Origin: Calliopum simillimum
Lineage: Eukaryota; Arthropoda; Insecta; Diptera; Lauxaniidae
DNA length: 64,000 nt
Assembly (NCBI GenBank): GCA_951812925.1
Contig: OX638368.1
Location: forward strand, 81,388,909 to 81,452,908
Direction: 5' to 3'
Each line of letters starts with the position of its first letter. Position 1 is the stretch's first letter. Below the pieces are notes generated by a model, which saw nothing but the letters and a program-made list of their open reading frames with translations, was not told the origin of the DNA and made no database searches. Both the position numbers and the translations under genes were made by a program. Positions 1-12,688 of this stretch are shown one piece after another.

Positions 1-1936
1 ATAAAAGCAATCATTATTTATGAAAAGTGGTTGGAAATTGTAGATATAACGATTTTTTTATACATCGCACTTGATTTGAAAATAAACTTTTCCATTTTAG
101 AGATAAGTAGAAGACTGATTTAACACATTGGCTGCCACGGCTGTTGATTTCAATAGCCAGTACAGTTTCATTCATGCTTATGGCTATGGATTTCCATAGC
201 CAGTAGTTTTTTGTTATTTTGCCTCATCATGAAAAATGCGTAGCCTCTAGAAACAAAATTCAATACAAAACGAAAAGCCTAGAACTACTCTTAGTGCTAA
301 GTGAACTTGGTTTGAGGAGAATTTTTGCGAGCGGGAAATAGAGGCGTTTATAAAAATTTTAACATTTTGGCATAAACTCGGGAAATTTAGGGCTCGCTGA
401 TCACGAATCACGAAGAGTTGTTCAAATTCGTACAAACTTACACATATAGCTTAGAAATATTTAGGAATCATGCTTGTCTAGTTTGAGAACTCTAGCGTTA
501 TTTTTTCGACTTCTAGCAATTAAGACTTTCCCACACTATGAGACGCGCCATCTTAGATTAAAGAATTCTCAAATTCTGGCTTCAGATTCGTGATCAGCGA
601 CCCAAAACCCCCGGGTGATAAAATTTACGCCAAAATATTAAAAAAAATGTGTTTTACGCCCTCTTTCGGAGCGTTTTACAACGTCGCCATATTGAAATTT
701 TTAAAAACGCCACTGGGCTTTCGACAGCTTTTAAAAACCGAAAATTTCGGGATCCAAAACTTTATTTTCCTGATTTTTATTTTAAAGCCTGTTTCAAGAC
801 AAATCATTTGACACCATAAAATTGAGAATTGAATAAATGCAACTTAAGTTATAGCTTCTCAAAAAAAAACTAACCTAAAAATTTCAAAGTCCCATATTTC
901 CGCCATTTTTTAAATTTTGAAAAAATATTTGGTAGTAATTTTTTCCACTATGTTACTATTGCTTATGCTAATTTATAGTCAAATCGAATTCAATGAACAA
1001 ATTTCTTGATAATTTACACATGGTTTACACCATATGCAAAGAATGTACTCGACTATGTAGACCTACAATATCTATTGGGTCTCTTTAAAAGTGTATGAAA
1101 TTTTTGGGAGGGTTTTGTTGGCGTCATGTCGAAGCTACAATACTTACTTTCGAAGTTTTTAAAAAAAATCATAGCCAACAACGTAGTTGTTGAAAGATTT
1201 TAAATCAAGCATGTGCTTAGAATTAACCTACTTCTTAAGCTCTTTTGCCTGGAAGAGGTAGAGGTGTACTGGCTGCAAGGGCGAAAGTAAGAGTTGCAGA
1301 TTAACCATTCTTATATTTAAAATGTTTATAACTTGATATCTTGAACGAAGTTTTGTTTTTATTCCTTTTTTTTGGAATGGCCCATGGAATTTTTTTGTAC
1401 TTTTTTGGCCACCAAGTCTAAAAGTCTTTTAAATTTTCAGTTTTTGCTTTTTTTAAGATGAACCTTCCTAATGAACTTTTTTTGTTAGGTGGACACATTG
1501 TTTCATTGTGTAAATTTAACCATTTTTTTATAATTAATTGATACACAAGTGATACGCTGTGATTCACATATCCCATTTTAAGCCTGAACTACAATTATTG
1601 CAAGCAAATACACGCCTATAACCAAAGTAAAGACTTACATTTTTTCAACCTTAAGAGGTATATCTACGTCAGTAATATGCAATGAAGCAAAAACATTTTA
1701 GGCCGAGCGACACATATCCCTTTTTAAAAATGACAGATTCATTTATTGTTTGAAAAAAGTCCGCCATGCATTTTTGAAAAAAAAAAAAACTAGTAAGGAT
1801 GGTATCCGAATACTAAATAGCCAACACTGCATTTCAAGTATATTATTAAACATTTTGTTGATTAATACTATGCAATATTGTTGTACATACAAGTTTTTAT
1901 TTCAATAAATTGTTTTATTCTTCCATAACTCCTAGG
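1..1936. other. AT-rich intergenic sequence, no gene seen
   Basis: No coding region or recognisable protein fragment is visible. There is a short perfect hairpin at 181-202 (10-bp stem, 2-base loop, around GGCTATGGA). A diverged inverted repeat lies between about 315-425 and 580-690, sharing a block around CGTGATCAGCGA on opposite strands, so this may be an old foldback element. The rest is AT-rich with many homopolymer runs. Confidence 0.5.
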
Positions 1937-3463
1937 CACGGTGATACGGAAGAAAATTATTTACGTATAAAAGTGTCGCTAAAATCGGTTGATATGAAAA
2001 AATTTGTTTTTTTTTGCTGATTCAGAATCTGTTTTTAGCGAAATCCTATCAGATCCCTTTCAAAAGTTATACTAAAAATACCTTTTAATAAGTATTTTTG
2101 GAATTCTTCAATTAAAAATAAGTTGTTACATTTGCATAAGGTTACGAAGCTTCTGGGAGGTAATAGAAGAGGCTTAGGTTTACAAAAAATTGCAGCCGGA
2201 GGGGGGTCTAAAATGTACACCTAAGGAGTTATAGGGTTAAAACTGATTTTCTGCCACTTTTCAGAAAAAAAAATTTTCTTGGATCACCCTAACGTTTTAG
2301 GGAAAACATTTCTATGGCAAAGTTTTAGCTAATTGTAAAAGCTTTCAGATAGTGTATATGGTTTATAGGGTTTAAAAGGATTTAGCAAAGTTCTGGACCT
2401 TTAAAATTGATATTTTAATTTTTTTTTTCCCCCATTTTTTGACTTTGACGGCCATTTTAGTATGAAAAAGGTCCTATTAATATAGCTTTTTATAATTTTT
2501 TTTGAAATCTTCGTTAAATATCTTTTAATCCGATAGTGCATTTGTCATACCAATTTTTTGATTGAGGTTAGACAACAATACTTTTCTATGTAACACACGG
2601 GTTCTATGTAACACACGGGTTACTCGCATGCGTTGCGCTGCATATGATGTAGTGATGAGTAAACCAAGACCAAGATCAAGACCGAGACCATAGCAGTCTT
2701 GGTCTTGTTCTTGCACATTGTGTATTGGTCTTGGTCTTGCTCATCACTACATCATATGCAGCGCAACGCATGCGAGTAACCCGTGTGTTACATAGAACCC
2801 GTGTGTTACATAGAAAAGTATTGTTGTCTAACCTCAATCAAAAAATTGGTATGACAAATGCACTATCGGATTAAAAGATATTTTACGAAGATTTCAAAAA
2901 AAATTATAAAAAGCTATATTAATAGGACCTTTTTCATACTAAAATGGCCGTCAAAGTCAAAAAATGGGGGAAAAAAAAATTAAAATATCAATTTTAAAGG
3001 TCCAGAACTTTGCTAAATCCTTTTAAACCCTATAAACCATATACACTATCTGAAAGCTTTTACAATTAGCTAAAACTTTGCCATAGAAATGTTTTCCCTA
3101 AAACGTTAGGGTGATCCAAGAAAATTTTTTTTTCTGAAAAGAGGCAGAAAATCAGTCTTAACCCTATAACTCCTTAGGTGTACATTTTAGACCCTCCTCC
3201 GGCTGCAATTTTTTGTAAACCTAGGCCTATTCTATTACCTCCCAGAAGCTTCGTTACCTTATGCAAATGTAACAACTTATTTTTAATTGAAGAATTCCAA
3301 AAATACTTATTAAAAGGTATTTTTAGTATAACTTTTGAAAGGGATCTGATAGGATTTCGCTAAAAACCGATTCTGAATCAGCAAAAAAAAAAACAAATTT
3401 TTTCATATCAACCGATTTTAGCGACACTTTTATACGTAAATAATTTTCTTCCGTATCACCGTG
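1937..3463. repeat. Large near-perfect palindrome (foldback element F1)
   Basis: The left arm (about 1937-2680) is repeated inverted as the right arm (about 2720-3463). Termini are CACGGTGATACGGAAG and its complement. The arms are about 740 bp and differ at only a few positions by eye. The ~40 bp centre is built of short GGTCTTG/CAAGACC units. Each arm holds the same short 61-codon frame as a mirror image, which is a by-product of the symmetry and not a gene. It lies about 1.3 kb upstream of the inferred capa start. No clear target-site duplication was found. Confidence 0.9.
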
Positions 3464-4716
3464 TAGCAGAGTATAAGAATAAATTACTTATAAGGGGAGT
3501 GCCACGCCCTCTCCGAGTTCACCTAGATTTTGCGTAGAGCTTGCATTTATTGTTCTGAGTGTTTGAGTAAAATTCGGTTAGGGTTTCTTAAAAAAATCTT
3601 TCAAAATTTTTCTTTAGAATTGGTCATTAGAAAGACATGTTTTTGCAGAAAAAAAATGTTTTTCATCACTTTAATCTCAGTTAAATAAAATTAGTTCTAA
3701 GTAATATTTTCCAGTAAAGGTCCAACGTATTGGACTCGCCAAAATCCTAATAATTTCATAGTAAGGTTGGTTAGGTGACATTATAAAATTCAAATTTAAG
3801 CCGCTTTGTTCTTTTCACCAGCATATTTTGATTACTTAATATACAGTGTATATAAATAAGATGCAGAAGAAGATTAAAAAAAGCATTGGCATCAATTTAA
3901 GCTTTTCCTGCTTAAATTGTCACTTTAGCTGCAAAATTTTATTTTAAGACTTACCATTGAATTTTTGAAAAACACTTAACGTAATTTATTTAAAAAGTAT
4001 TAATATCATTATTCATTTTCCTTTAAATTTACTTTGCAAAAAGTATTTATTAAACAAATATAATTTCGTAAAATTTATCATTGACATTTTTCGCTGCAAA
4101 GCTTTCTTAACTCTTCTTCGCGTTACCTTTTTTTTTTCAGTTTATCACAAGTAACAAAGTACTTGTGCCGTAATTAAATCATAACATTGCTATGCACCAA
4201 AGACAAATTTTTAAACTGGAATGAATTCTTTTATACATAAAATCCAAGATTAGTGTAGGAACGAATATTTGTTGCGGCTACAAATGCTGCTAAGCATGTT
4301 GCTGTTCCGTTTTGTATACACAGTGAGCAACACCTGTTGCCATCACAATTGCAACATAAAGAAATTTTTGAATCGACATGACGTAAGCAACGCAAGCGTA
4401 TTGCTAGAGGATCAAAAGTGAAAAAATAGAAAAATAAAAAAAATAATAATACCTAATATATCACAAACATTTACCTACATTCAAAGCTGCATACACAACT
4501 GAAAACAAGTGATTAAAATGTTGCTGCCACGATATCACAACAACCCCAAATGTTGCTGTTACTGTTTCCAATTGCTGACGGTGTATGTGATTTTTTTTTC
4601 TGTTTATCTCTCTGCGTGAGAATGGCAAGGATATGATTGTGTGGTTGCTGTTGAAGATGAGGTTCTGTTTATTGCTGTGTTGCCATTATCCTGCGGGCGA
4701 TGTCTTTTGTCTTTCC
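3464..4716. other. Upstream flank of capa, with a dispersed-repeat fragment
   Basis: About 3485-3590 is a fragment of the dispersed repeat family found again near 34.1, 39.6, 46.9 and 52.7 kb; the shared block is GAGTGCCACGCC followed by a TTCACCTAG block. The rest is AT-rich and probably includes the capa promoter region. Several TTGCTGTT/GTTGCTG-type words occur between 4290 and 4680, but no binding site can be named. Confidence 0.5.
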
Positions 4717-4752
4717 ATATAAAAGGACATAGATTTTACCAGTTATCAACCA
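4717..4752 (+). promoter_or_regulatory. capa: Probable capa core promoter (TATA box and initiator)
   Basis: TATAAAAGG is at 4718-4726. An initiator-like TATCAACC lies at about 4744-4751, close to 30 bp downstream, the usual TATA-to-start distance. The start codon follows about 240 bases later, leaving a plausible 5' UTR with no intron needed. The transcription start is inferred from spacing only. Confidence 0.55.
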
Positions 4753-4985
4753 TAATTTTAGTGAACGTCAACAGGAAAGGAACAATAGACCGAAAAAAGT
4801 CGAAAATCAGTGAAAAGTGCAACAATCACAGAAATTTTTGCAAGGAACAAACTAGAAAGGATATTTTAGTCCTTCAGTGATTGCTGCTGTGTAAACTACT
4901 GGCAGATTCAAGAATAAAGTGAAAGAAAAAAACTTAAATAGTCGAAATTGTGATAAATTGTTGCGCTTATCGAGAAAAGTTAACA

Positions 4986-5064
4986 ATGAAGTCTTTCGTT
5001 TTTGTAGATTTTATAGTTTTTACATTTGTTTTATTCGCTGTAACAATGGGATTTTCTGATGCAC
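4986..5064 (+). CDS. capa: capa exon 1: start codon and signal peptide of the CAPA/pyrokinin precursor
   Basis: Exon 1 encodes residues 1-26 plus the first base of codon 27. It starts MKS, like the Drosophila precursor, followed by a strongly hydrophobic stretch (residues 4-22) ending GFSDA, a signal peptide for entry to the secretory pathway. The exon ends at a strong donor, GTGAGT, at 5065. The split codon is C + AA (Gln27) when joined to exon 2, so the phase fits. The start is chosen because it is the ATG that directly precedes the hydrophobic segment, 240 bases after a TATA box. The exon alone would not be recognisable; the call rests on phase, signal peptide and the two later exons. The 27.7 kb distance to exon 2 is the main uncertainty; an RNA read across the junction would settle it. 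Confidence 0.75.
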
Positions 5065-5319
5065 GTGAGTTTATTTTGTATAATTTTTACGAAATTTTTT
5101 TTTTTAAATATTACTGTCGACTTGTGTAATCGCTTGTGGTAGAGTTCGCAAACAGAAAGTGATGGATTTAGAAGAAAAAAAGTTAAACAATTATTAATAT
5201 CTGCATAACTTTTGGTAGACAAAAATAAAACAAACTGAAGAGAGTTTATGACTCCTTTTAAAAATCTCTAAAAATTTTAATAATTTAAAAAAAAATTATT
5301 CATACTTTTTTTATATCGT

Positions 5320-6456
5320 GGGATACGGCTCTCCGGAACGGTGCTTAATTGATTGTTGGAGGAAACTTTGCTTTTCATTTTTATACAATACCTAATAGTA
5401 GTAGCTACAAAATGTAATAATTTTTAAAATCGAAAGTAAATGCCCCGCTCTCAAAATAGGTCGAAAAACGGTATTTTAAAAAAAAAAAAAAAACACAAGC
5501 AACCAAATCAAAAAAAAAAAAAAATCATTTTCTATGTACATATCAATGCTGAATCCGAATCCAACCTAAAAGTTTGAAAACACAGAGAACGCACTAAAAA
5601 AGTTATGACCAATTTTAAATCATATATGAAAGTTAAAAATAGTATGTGGATTAGACTGATTCATAATTTTTTTTTTGCTTCCTTTTTGTTTTCAAACAGG
5701 TTTTTTTTTTGAAAGGATGGAAACTAAAAATTCTGGTGCAAAAAATTATGGGCTCTCCCATAATATTAATATTTACTGGTGGCGTATAGTATTTCTTTGT
5801 TTTAAGTATTGTATGGAATTGTAATTTATGGTAAAGAATACTCCTTTAAACACTTTCATATATATCTCGTGAAAGAGAAATTTAGATAAATGGGAAATAA
5901 AATGAAAAGAACATAAAATTTTTCATAAATAAGTTGTTTAACCTTTCTAAAAAACTAATAAAGTGACATCTTCACGAAAAAAATGATTGTAAACTTTTTT
6001 ATGAAAAATTATAAGTTCTTTTCAATGGTAGCAGTCCCATTTGTCTAAGTTTTCTCCTTGACGAGATAGTATATACAAAAGTGTTTAGAAGAGTATTCTT
6101 TATCATAAAATACAATTCCATACAATACTTAAAATAAAGAAATACGATGCGCTACCAGTAAATATTAATACTATGGGCTCTCCTTGCACCAGAATTTGTA
6201 GTTTCTATCATTTTAACAAAAAAACCTGTTTAAAAGCAAAAAAGGAAGCTATGTGAACTACAATAATACGACTTTGGATTCAACACCGACAGATACAACG
6301 AAATTTACTATTTTTATTTTAGTTTCTTATGTTTTTTTTAAATACTGTTTTGCGTTCTATCTTACAATTTTACTAATTCCATTTTTAAAAATTTAAGAAA
6401 AAAGAAAATTAGAGTTTCCTCCAACTATGAATTGAGTCCCGTTCCGAAAGTCCATG
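5320..6456. repeat. Foldback element F2 (about 1.1 kb)
   Basis: The sequence from about 5320 reappears inverted up to about 6456. Matching blocks include CTCTCCGGAACGG near 5329 against its diverged complement near 6440, and a long block around AAAGAATACTCCTTTAAAC (5833) against its complement near 6085. The centre is about 5960. The arms are visibly diverged and contain T-rich runs. It has no coding content and sits a few hundred bases inside capa intron 1. Confidence 0.75.
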
Positions 6457-6534
6457 GTAGTTAATACGACAATTAGCTTTTACTAGATCAATGCATTTCA
6501 ATTTAATTTAAAAAAAAAAAAATCGACTTACATA

Positions 6535-8084
6535 TTAGTGGAGTGCCTGGGGCTTTTAACCTAGGATTTCTACAAGACCGAATGAATTTATATGGTTGGG
6601 ATGGGATTTTGTTTTAAATGCCATAAAAAAAAAGTTTACCCAAAATTTTTTTGTGCTTTTGATTTGTGTATTAACTATAAAAAGTTAGTACAACACTACA
6701 TTAAAAATAATTGTAACATTTTGCAAACCTTTTTTTCTAAACTAATTTCAGGTCGCTGAACATGAAAAACCCAATTATTTTTTATTCCTCTTAGCCGTTC
6801 CCGAGTTATTCGGCCATTTTTATTTTCGAGATTATAGCATCATATAAATCAATATATTTGTATAACGCCAAATACGATCGATTTTATTTTACCACGATTA
6901 CAAAGAATGACTAATGGCGTTTCTAACGGGTGTACCAATGATTTTGCTCCGAATAAAATTAACTGAGTTATAGCACGATAAACTTATGTATATGTATGTA
7001 TTCTCCTTTAACTCCTAGGAGGAGCATAGGGCCAATTACGATAAACTTAGATTTTTTAAAAAAATTTTTAAATTTTTCATACCAACGTCAAATGAAAAAC
7101 TTAGTTTTTCGCATATATTTATTTAGAAAAAATTTTTTAACAATTTTATTCAATGGCACAATTAATTCCAAACATTTTAAACTAACTTTGAGCAAAATCG
7201 AATGAATCGAAATATTAAGGTTTTAGTGCAATGAAGGCATATCGTTTTCTTTCAAAAATTTATATTTTTGATGCAATTGCAACCCGGTCCGAAATGTTCT
7301 TCTACAAAAAATGATGAGAGCTTCTTTAAAATATTTAATGAGTGTAGAATGGCTGATGTAGAAGCTGAAAAATTGCATCTGTTGACTTAGGGCATTTTGA
7401 AAATGCTCTGGACAACTTCTCATCATTATTATTGCACCAAATCCTTAATATCTTCAAGAAATCGCATTCGATCTTGCTCAAACTCGGCTTAAAATGTTTG
7501 GAATTAAATTTGCAACTGAACAAAATTTTTAAAAAAATTTTTTTCAAATAAATAAATGCGAAAAACTAAGTTTTTCATTTGATATTGATATGAAAAATTT
7601 TTTAAAATTTTTTAAAAATCTGAGTTTTTCCTGCTATAACTCAGTTAATTTTGTTTGGAGCATAATCATTGGTATACTCGTTAAAAGAGCCATTACTTAC
7701 TCTTTGTAAGCGTTGTAAAATAAAATCGATCGGACTTGGCGTTCTACAAATATATTGATGTATATGAAGCTATAACCTCGAAAATATAAATGTCCGAATA
7801 ACTAGGGAACGGTCCAAAGAAATAAAAAATAAGTGGGTTTTTCGAGTTCTGCGACTCTAAATTAGTTTAGAAAAAATAGTTTGTAAAATGTTACATCTAT
7901 TTTGGATTTAGTGTTGTATTAACTTTTTATAGTTATTGCTTAAATAAAGAAAAAATCAATTGCACAAAAAAATTTTTGGTAAACTTTTCTTTTTATAGTA
8001 TAAAAAACAAAATCCCACCTCAACTATATAAATTCATTCACTCTTATAAATATCCTAGGTTAAAAGTCTCAGGCACTCCACTAA
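6535..8084. repeat. Foldback element F3 (about 1.55 kb)
   Basis: Terminal inverted repeats are TTAGTGGAGTGCCTG at 6535 and its complement ending at 8084. The arms are about 690 and 660 bp with a ~200 bp spacer around 7225-7425. Similarity runs through the arms, for example AAAATGTTTGGAATTAA near 7493 against its complement near 7165. TA dinucleotides at both outer edges are compatible with TA-specific insertion. The arms are moderately diverged and no transposase is seen. Confidence 0.8.
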
Positions 8085-9606
8085 TCGTTAAACACATTTA
8101 AAATTACTATTTTTATCTCTGTAACGGGTACTTCTAGAGAAAAATTCTAGTACATTTCTCATAATTGTAGTTGTTTCCAACACCGACTACGGTGTTTTGT
8201 CCAAAAAGGCAAAACGAAGAGGCCTACTTCGTTTAACTTTTCATAAAACTATGTTCATTTTCAAATCGCGATATCTCATGAACCGTAAGTCGGACGGAAA
8301 AAGTGTTGGTAAAGACATTCATAGAGAATAGCATGTTCTGCAAAATCCAAGAAAAAAATTTTTTCTGCGGCATATCGTTTCGGAATATTTTGCAAAAACA
8401 GTTTTTTTCTAAATTTTAAGTTTGTCAAAAGATATCTCTTAAACTTTAAGTCGTACAAAAAAAAAAAAAAAAAACAAAATGTTGTTTGTAGAACAAACAT
8501 TTCCCTATAAGCTGGTATTTTTGTTTTATTGCTGCGACGCTCCGTTCATGTGTTATCACAATTTAAAAGAAAAAATCAGTTTAAAAAACTTCGAAAAACT
8601 TTCCAGGTAAATCTACCAAATGACCGCACTACAAAAAAGATCACAACTTTTTAATAGGTAAACTTTTTTATTTATATTTTAAGCTAAGCATTCCACTTTT
8701 AATAATTAAATTTCGTGCGGTCTTGTAGAAGTCCTACGTATACAGTGTTTTCAACTCCCTGGGAACTCTACTATATATCGGATTTTGAAAATTTTCTTTT
8801 TTGCATAAATTCGGATAGGATCTACTTTTCAAAAATTTCTTATGTTTCTGTATAATAAACTCAAAACAACGAAAATGTAGACATCTTGTTTGCGCCAATA
8901 TTGAAAGCCTTGTGGTCATCGTAACGTTCATAGTTCTCTCGGCTCAAATCTCGGCCAATGCAAAACAGAAAAAAAAAATTACTAGGACGCCATCTTGGAC
9001 ATATATAAAATCAGTGGAATTTTGTTTATGGAAACAAATTTTTATTGCTATTCATATAAAAAGAACATTTAGAGATGAACATTTGTTACACTGTTAAAAG
9101 AACTATATTCAGTTTGAATGGTTGAAGCACTCTCCAGAAACCATTTAATAAAGCTTCTTTGCCAACTTGCCAAGCCCTTAGGCTTAAAGTCTACTGGAAA
9201 AAATCATTCGAGAACTAAATCGAAAAATCGAGAAAGTTGTGAAGAGAAAGCAAAGTCATCGCATAGAAACACATTCGATTGAACGATTAATATTGACCCT
9301 ATTGCCCACTGGGAGTTACAGGAAGATACGACAACAACGTCTCTTAATAATTTTAGGATTATTTTATGCATAAGGTAAACTTGAACGAATCTCAATATCC
9401 AATTTGATTTAGAATACTTAGGGCCGTTATCAGAATATCCAGTTAAAATTTAACTTTAAGAAAATGAAATTTTTTTATTAAATTTAATGTTAAAGTGCCA
9501 GTTAAAGTTCCATACATACGTAGCTAAAGGAATTTTAGTTAAATATTTTCTATGATCAATGTACATAAGGGTGGAGTGGAAAAATTACGCCTTCGAAAAA
9601 TGCAGT
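8085..9606. other. AT-rich intron sequence, nothing recognised
   Basis: Only short frames that give no recognisable protein are present. No paired terminal repeats were found. Long A/T runs occur near 8458-8475. Confidence 0.4.
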
Positions 9607-10320
9607 CAGTGGCGGATTAACCCTAAAGCAAAAGTAGGTTCCTGCGGCAAATTTCGGGTACGAAATAAAAATTGAGAATTTTCAAAAGAAAAATAAATGT
9701 TTTTATCAAACTTGCGAATATAATATTTTGTGCGTGCAAAATTTTATTGCTTTTTTCATGATTTTAATTTTTCTTAAATTGTGCAACCACGTAGTGTATT
9801 ATACGGCTATATATGGGCTGGCAAGCTTAAGGGGGCGACATAATGGGCTCAAGAGAGCGGAAAAATGAGTTCTTGAAATATAAATTGTTCTTTAAAACCA
9901 AAGAACTATAAGCTAAAGAGCGCTCATCACCGGAATTATTGAGAATGAAATATGCGGCCACCAGTGATTCCGCAATTAAAAAACCCCCAAATGATTCAGT
10001 TCTAACCAGGATGGTTTCCTTACAAAAAGCTTTTCGATTTGTATGGAAAAGATTATCTAGTTTTTGAAAACTTATAAAGTTTAACCCAAAAAATCGGGAG
10101 GTGGCATCTCCAAATTCAAAAAATCCCAGAAAATTATGAAATGTTTTTGTTTTTTTTTTGACAAATGTAAAATGTAAACAAATAAAAAATTTATAATAAA
10201 ACGTAAATTAAAGCTAAACTCAAAAATGTATCCGTGTCAATTGCTTCAGAAAAAATTTGAGTAATGAATTATTTAAAAATATACGTGAAAAAAGTGAAAA
10301 TAGTGTTGTGATTTGGTAAA

Positions 10321-11974
10321 ATTCAATTCGGTTTTAAAAAGGATCATTCCACCATTCATGCACTTTTGAAGTTACCCAGTGTGCCAGACGGTTCATATCT
10401 TCGCTTTTTTATCCGTTACGGATCCGTTACTGATCCGTTTGCGGGAGAAATTCAAAAAAAAAAAAACGATTCGCTTTTTTTTTGGGAATCTCTCCCGCCA
10501 ACGGATCAGTAACGGATCCGTAACGGATAAAAAAGCGAAGATTTGAACCGTGTGGCACACTGGGTACATAATGACGTCACCCTTAATCTAAGGGAGCAAA
10601 ATTGCACTGAGGCCTATTCCCTTGATGTTGAGAAGGCTTTTAATAGAGTTTGGATTGAGGGTTTATTATTTAAATTTATTCAACTGGACTTTCCACCGGA
10701 AATTTTTGAAATCTTGTTTAGCTTTTTATCAAATAAAAAAATTTTCACTTCAGTAAAACAATTTAAATCACAACTTTTCCACATTTTATGTGGCGTTCCA
10801 CAAGGTTCTATCTTGGGACCAAAATTATTTAATATATTTATGTATGACTTTCCCCATTTTATCCGAAACGTTGTCCCTTCCCTACTGCTATCCCTTTGCA
10901 GATGATACTCTGGTGTATGCGCATTCTCCTTTACCTTATGATGCCTTACAGCTTGTCAAAAGACATATTCACTTTATAACAGAATACTACAAAAAAATGG
11001 GGTATCAATTTAAACTAACCAAAATCTGAATGTATTTGGTTTAGAAATTCTTCTGGAAAGGTAAAAGAGGTGTAGTTGGCCAAAGTAAAGTAATTTCACT
11101 ATTAAGTAAAGGGTCTAATATCCCAATTAAAGCCAATGTCAAATAAATACCTTGAAGTACAATTCTCAAATCTATTTAAATTTAATACTCATGCAAAACT
11201 GATCAAAAATAAGGCTGTAAAAATTTCCAATATGCTTTCACCATATATGTGCCACCCAAATTTGCAGATGAAAACTAAATTACTTTTCTATAAATCCTTG
11301 ATAAGGCCTATTTTACTTTATGCTTTTCCATGTTGGTTTTCGATTTCTCCTTCTGTTGCAAAAGAGTTGGAAATTTTCAATCTAGAACAAAGAGGCTCTC
11401 CAGTCAAATTATATATAGTGATGCGTAAATTGTGCCAATAATGTCTTACGCTTTTAACTTAACCAAAAAAGTTCGCACGAAATTGTCTTATTCTGATAAC
11501 GATGTCATAAAAGATATATATGACTCTCAAAATAACATCTCCTGGATCGATTTGTATTACCTTTCCCCATTGGGAATTGAAATGATGAGCCCTCTGACTG
11601 ACTCGGTGTGTGCCCTTCCGCCTTTTTATCAGCATTCAGGACATGGCTTTAACCGTGGTTTTTGATAAACGCTTTATTTTTATCCTTTGGACTGTTTGCT
11701 TTCAGCCGCATTATATTACTCATAAGATTTTTCCTGAACTATAATTTGTTGTTTTTAGTTTTTAAGTTCTAGTTTAATTTTAACTTATAGTCGTTATTTT
11801 TAATTTTGAGTTTTAGACATTTCGTCATATCAAGCGTTTTATAACTCCCTGAGCATGAGTCCTATTTAATCTAATTTGTCACTATGATGTATTTTCCTTC
11901 AACAGTAAGAGTGCCTTACATTATGAACTTTTTAAGTTGTACTAAAAGACTCAATAAATTTGAATTGAATTGAA
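10321..11974 (+). pseudogene. 5'-truncated non-LTR retrotransposon (reverse transcriptase part), broken
   Basis: Translation in shifting + frames gives RT family blocks in order: a QFGF...HST.HALLKL block (10325-10375), DVEKAFNRVW (about 10626-10656), GVPQGSILGPKLFNIF (about 10791-10840), then FADDTLVYA in the next frame (about 10898-10924), and a C-terminal block with SLIRPILLYA near 11298. The catalytic ADD is still readable but several frameshifts break the gene. Target duplications TTGGTAAA at 10313-10320 and 11975-11982 mark the copy exactly. The 3' end has AATAAA and short TGAATTGAATT repeats instead of a long poly(A). Truncation at the 5' side is typical of target-primed insertion. A small MITE (10375-10564) interrupts the RT. 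The clade is uncertain. Confidence 0.85.
10375..10564. mobile_element. 190-bp TA-flanked MITE inside the non-LTR copy
   Basis: Inverted ends are CCCAGTGTGCCA (10375) and TGGCACACTGGG (ending 10564), with TA on each side. Each arm carries three tandem GATCCGTTAC-like units, themselves partly palindromic. Removing the element with one TA restores the surrounding RT reading frame, which proves it is an insertion. TA duplication suggests Tc1/mariner-type mobilisation. Confidence 0.9.
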
Positions 11975-12688
11975 TTGGTAAACTTCAAACTAATTGTCAG
12001 TCAAATGACAGAGCCATTGATCGAGGTAAAGGTATGAACGCTGATGATTAATTTTCTTACTTCTTCTGGTTAACCAGGCAAGTGTTGATGTGGTATAAAA
12101 CAAAATAAAGCGCTTCCTCTTGTACTCGTACATGTCGTTGTTATTTAATTTTATTTTGGGTTTTTTTAATTGCGGAATCACTCGTCGCCGCACGTTTCAT
12201 TCTCTCGAATTCCGGTGATGAGCGTTTTTCAGCTTCGAGTTTGATAGAGTTTATATTGAAAACAAAAAAAATTCATTGGAGATATACATCATCAAAGAAC
12301 ATAAATCGATTTCTTCAAGAAATAGATCGCACGCATTGCAGTTCGGCGAAACAAGGGATGAGGCAGTTTACGGTTATGTACATTAATATTTGTCGATTTG
12401 TATGAAGCAAAAATAAGTCATCCTGACGGTGTCACAAAAGTTAAAAGGACTCTTAAAAATGATATCTGCATAAGTTCCGAGGAAAACCAATGGAGCATTT
12501 TTGATTGTCCAGGAGAACATTTTGGCAAAAAAAAAAATATGTTCTTCCTCATAAATATTTTCCTCACAGAATGGATACCCACATTTTCTTGAAAAAAAAA
12601 AAAAAATACAATAAAATAAAAATCTATAGGACGCAGAAAAATATGTGTTAAGGGCTCCAGATTATTAAGATCCGCCACTGGATGCAGT

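Larger units (their letters stand above)
9607..12680. mobile_element. hAT-type DNA element, non-autonomous, carrying a nested insertion
   Basis: The ends are CAGTGGCGGATTAA (9607) and, inverted, TTAAGATCCGCCACTG (ending 12680). The flanks are AATGCAGT (9599-9606) and GATGCAGT (12681-12688), an 8-bp target duplication with one mismatch; 8 bp and CAGTG ends are typical of hAT transposons. Subterminal blocks are also inverted, for example GCGGAATCACT near 12172 against AGTGATTCCGC near 9964. No transposase frame is seen. A non-LTR copy (10321-11974) is inserted in the middle, so the element without it would be about 1.4 kb. Confidence 0.8.

Noticed and set aside
2035..3363. Two identical 61-codon frames, one on each strand
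   Set aside because: They are mirror images in the arms of palindrome F1, with no homology to a protein family.
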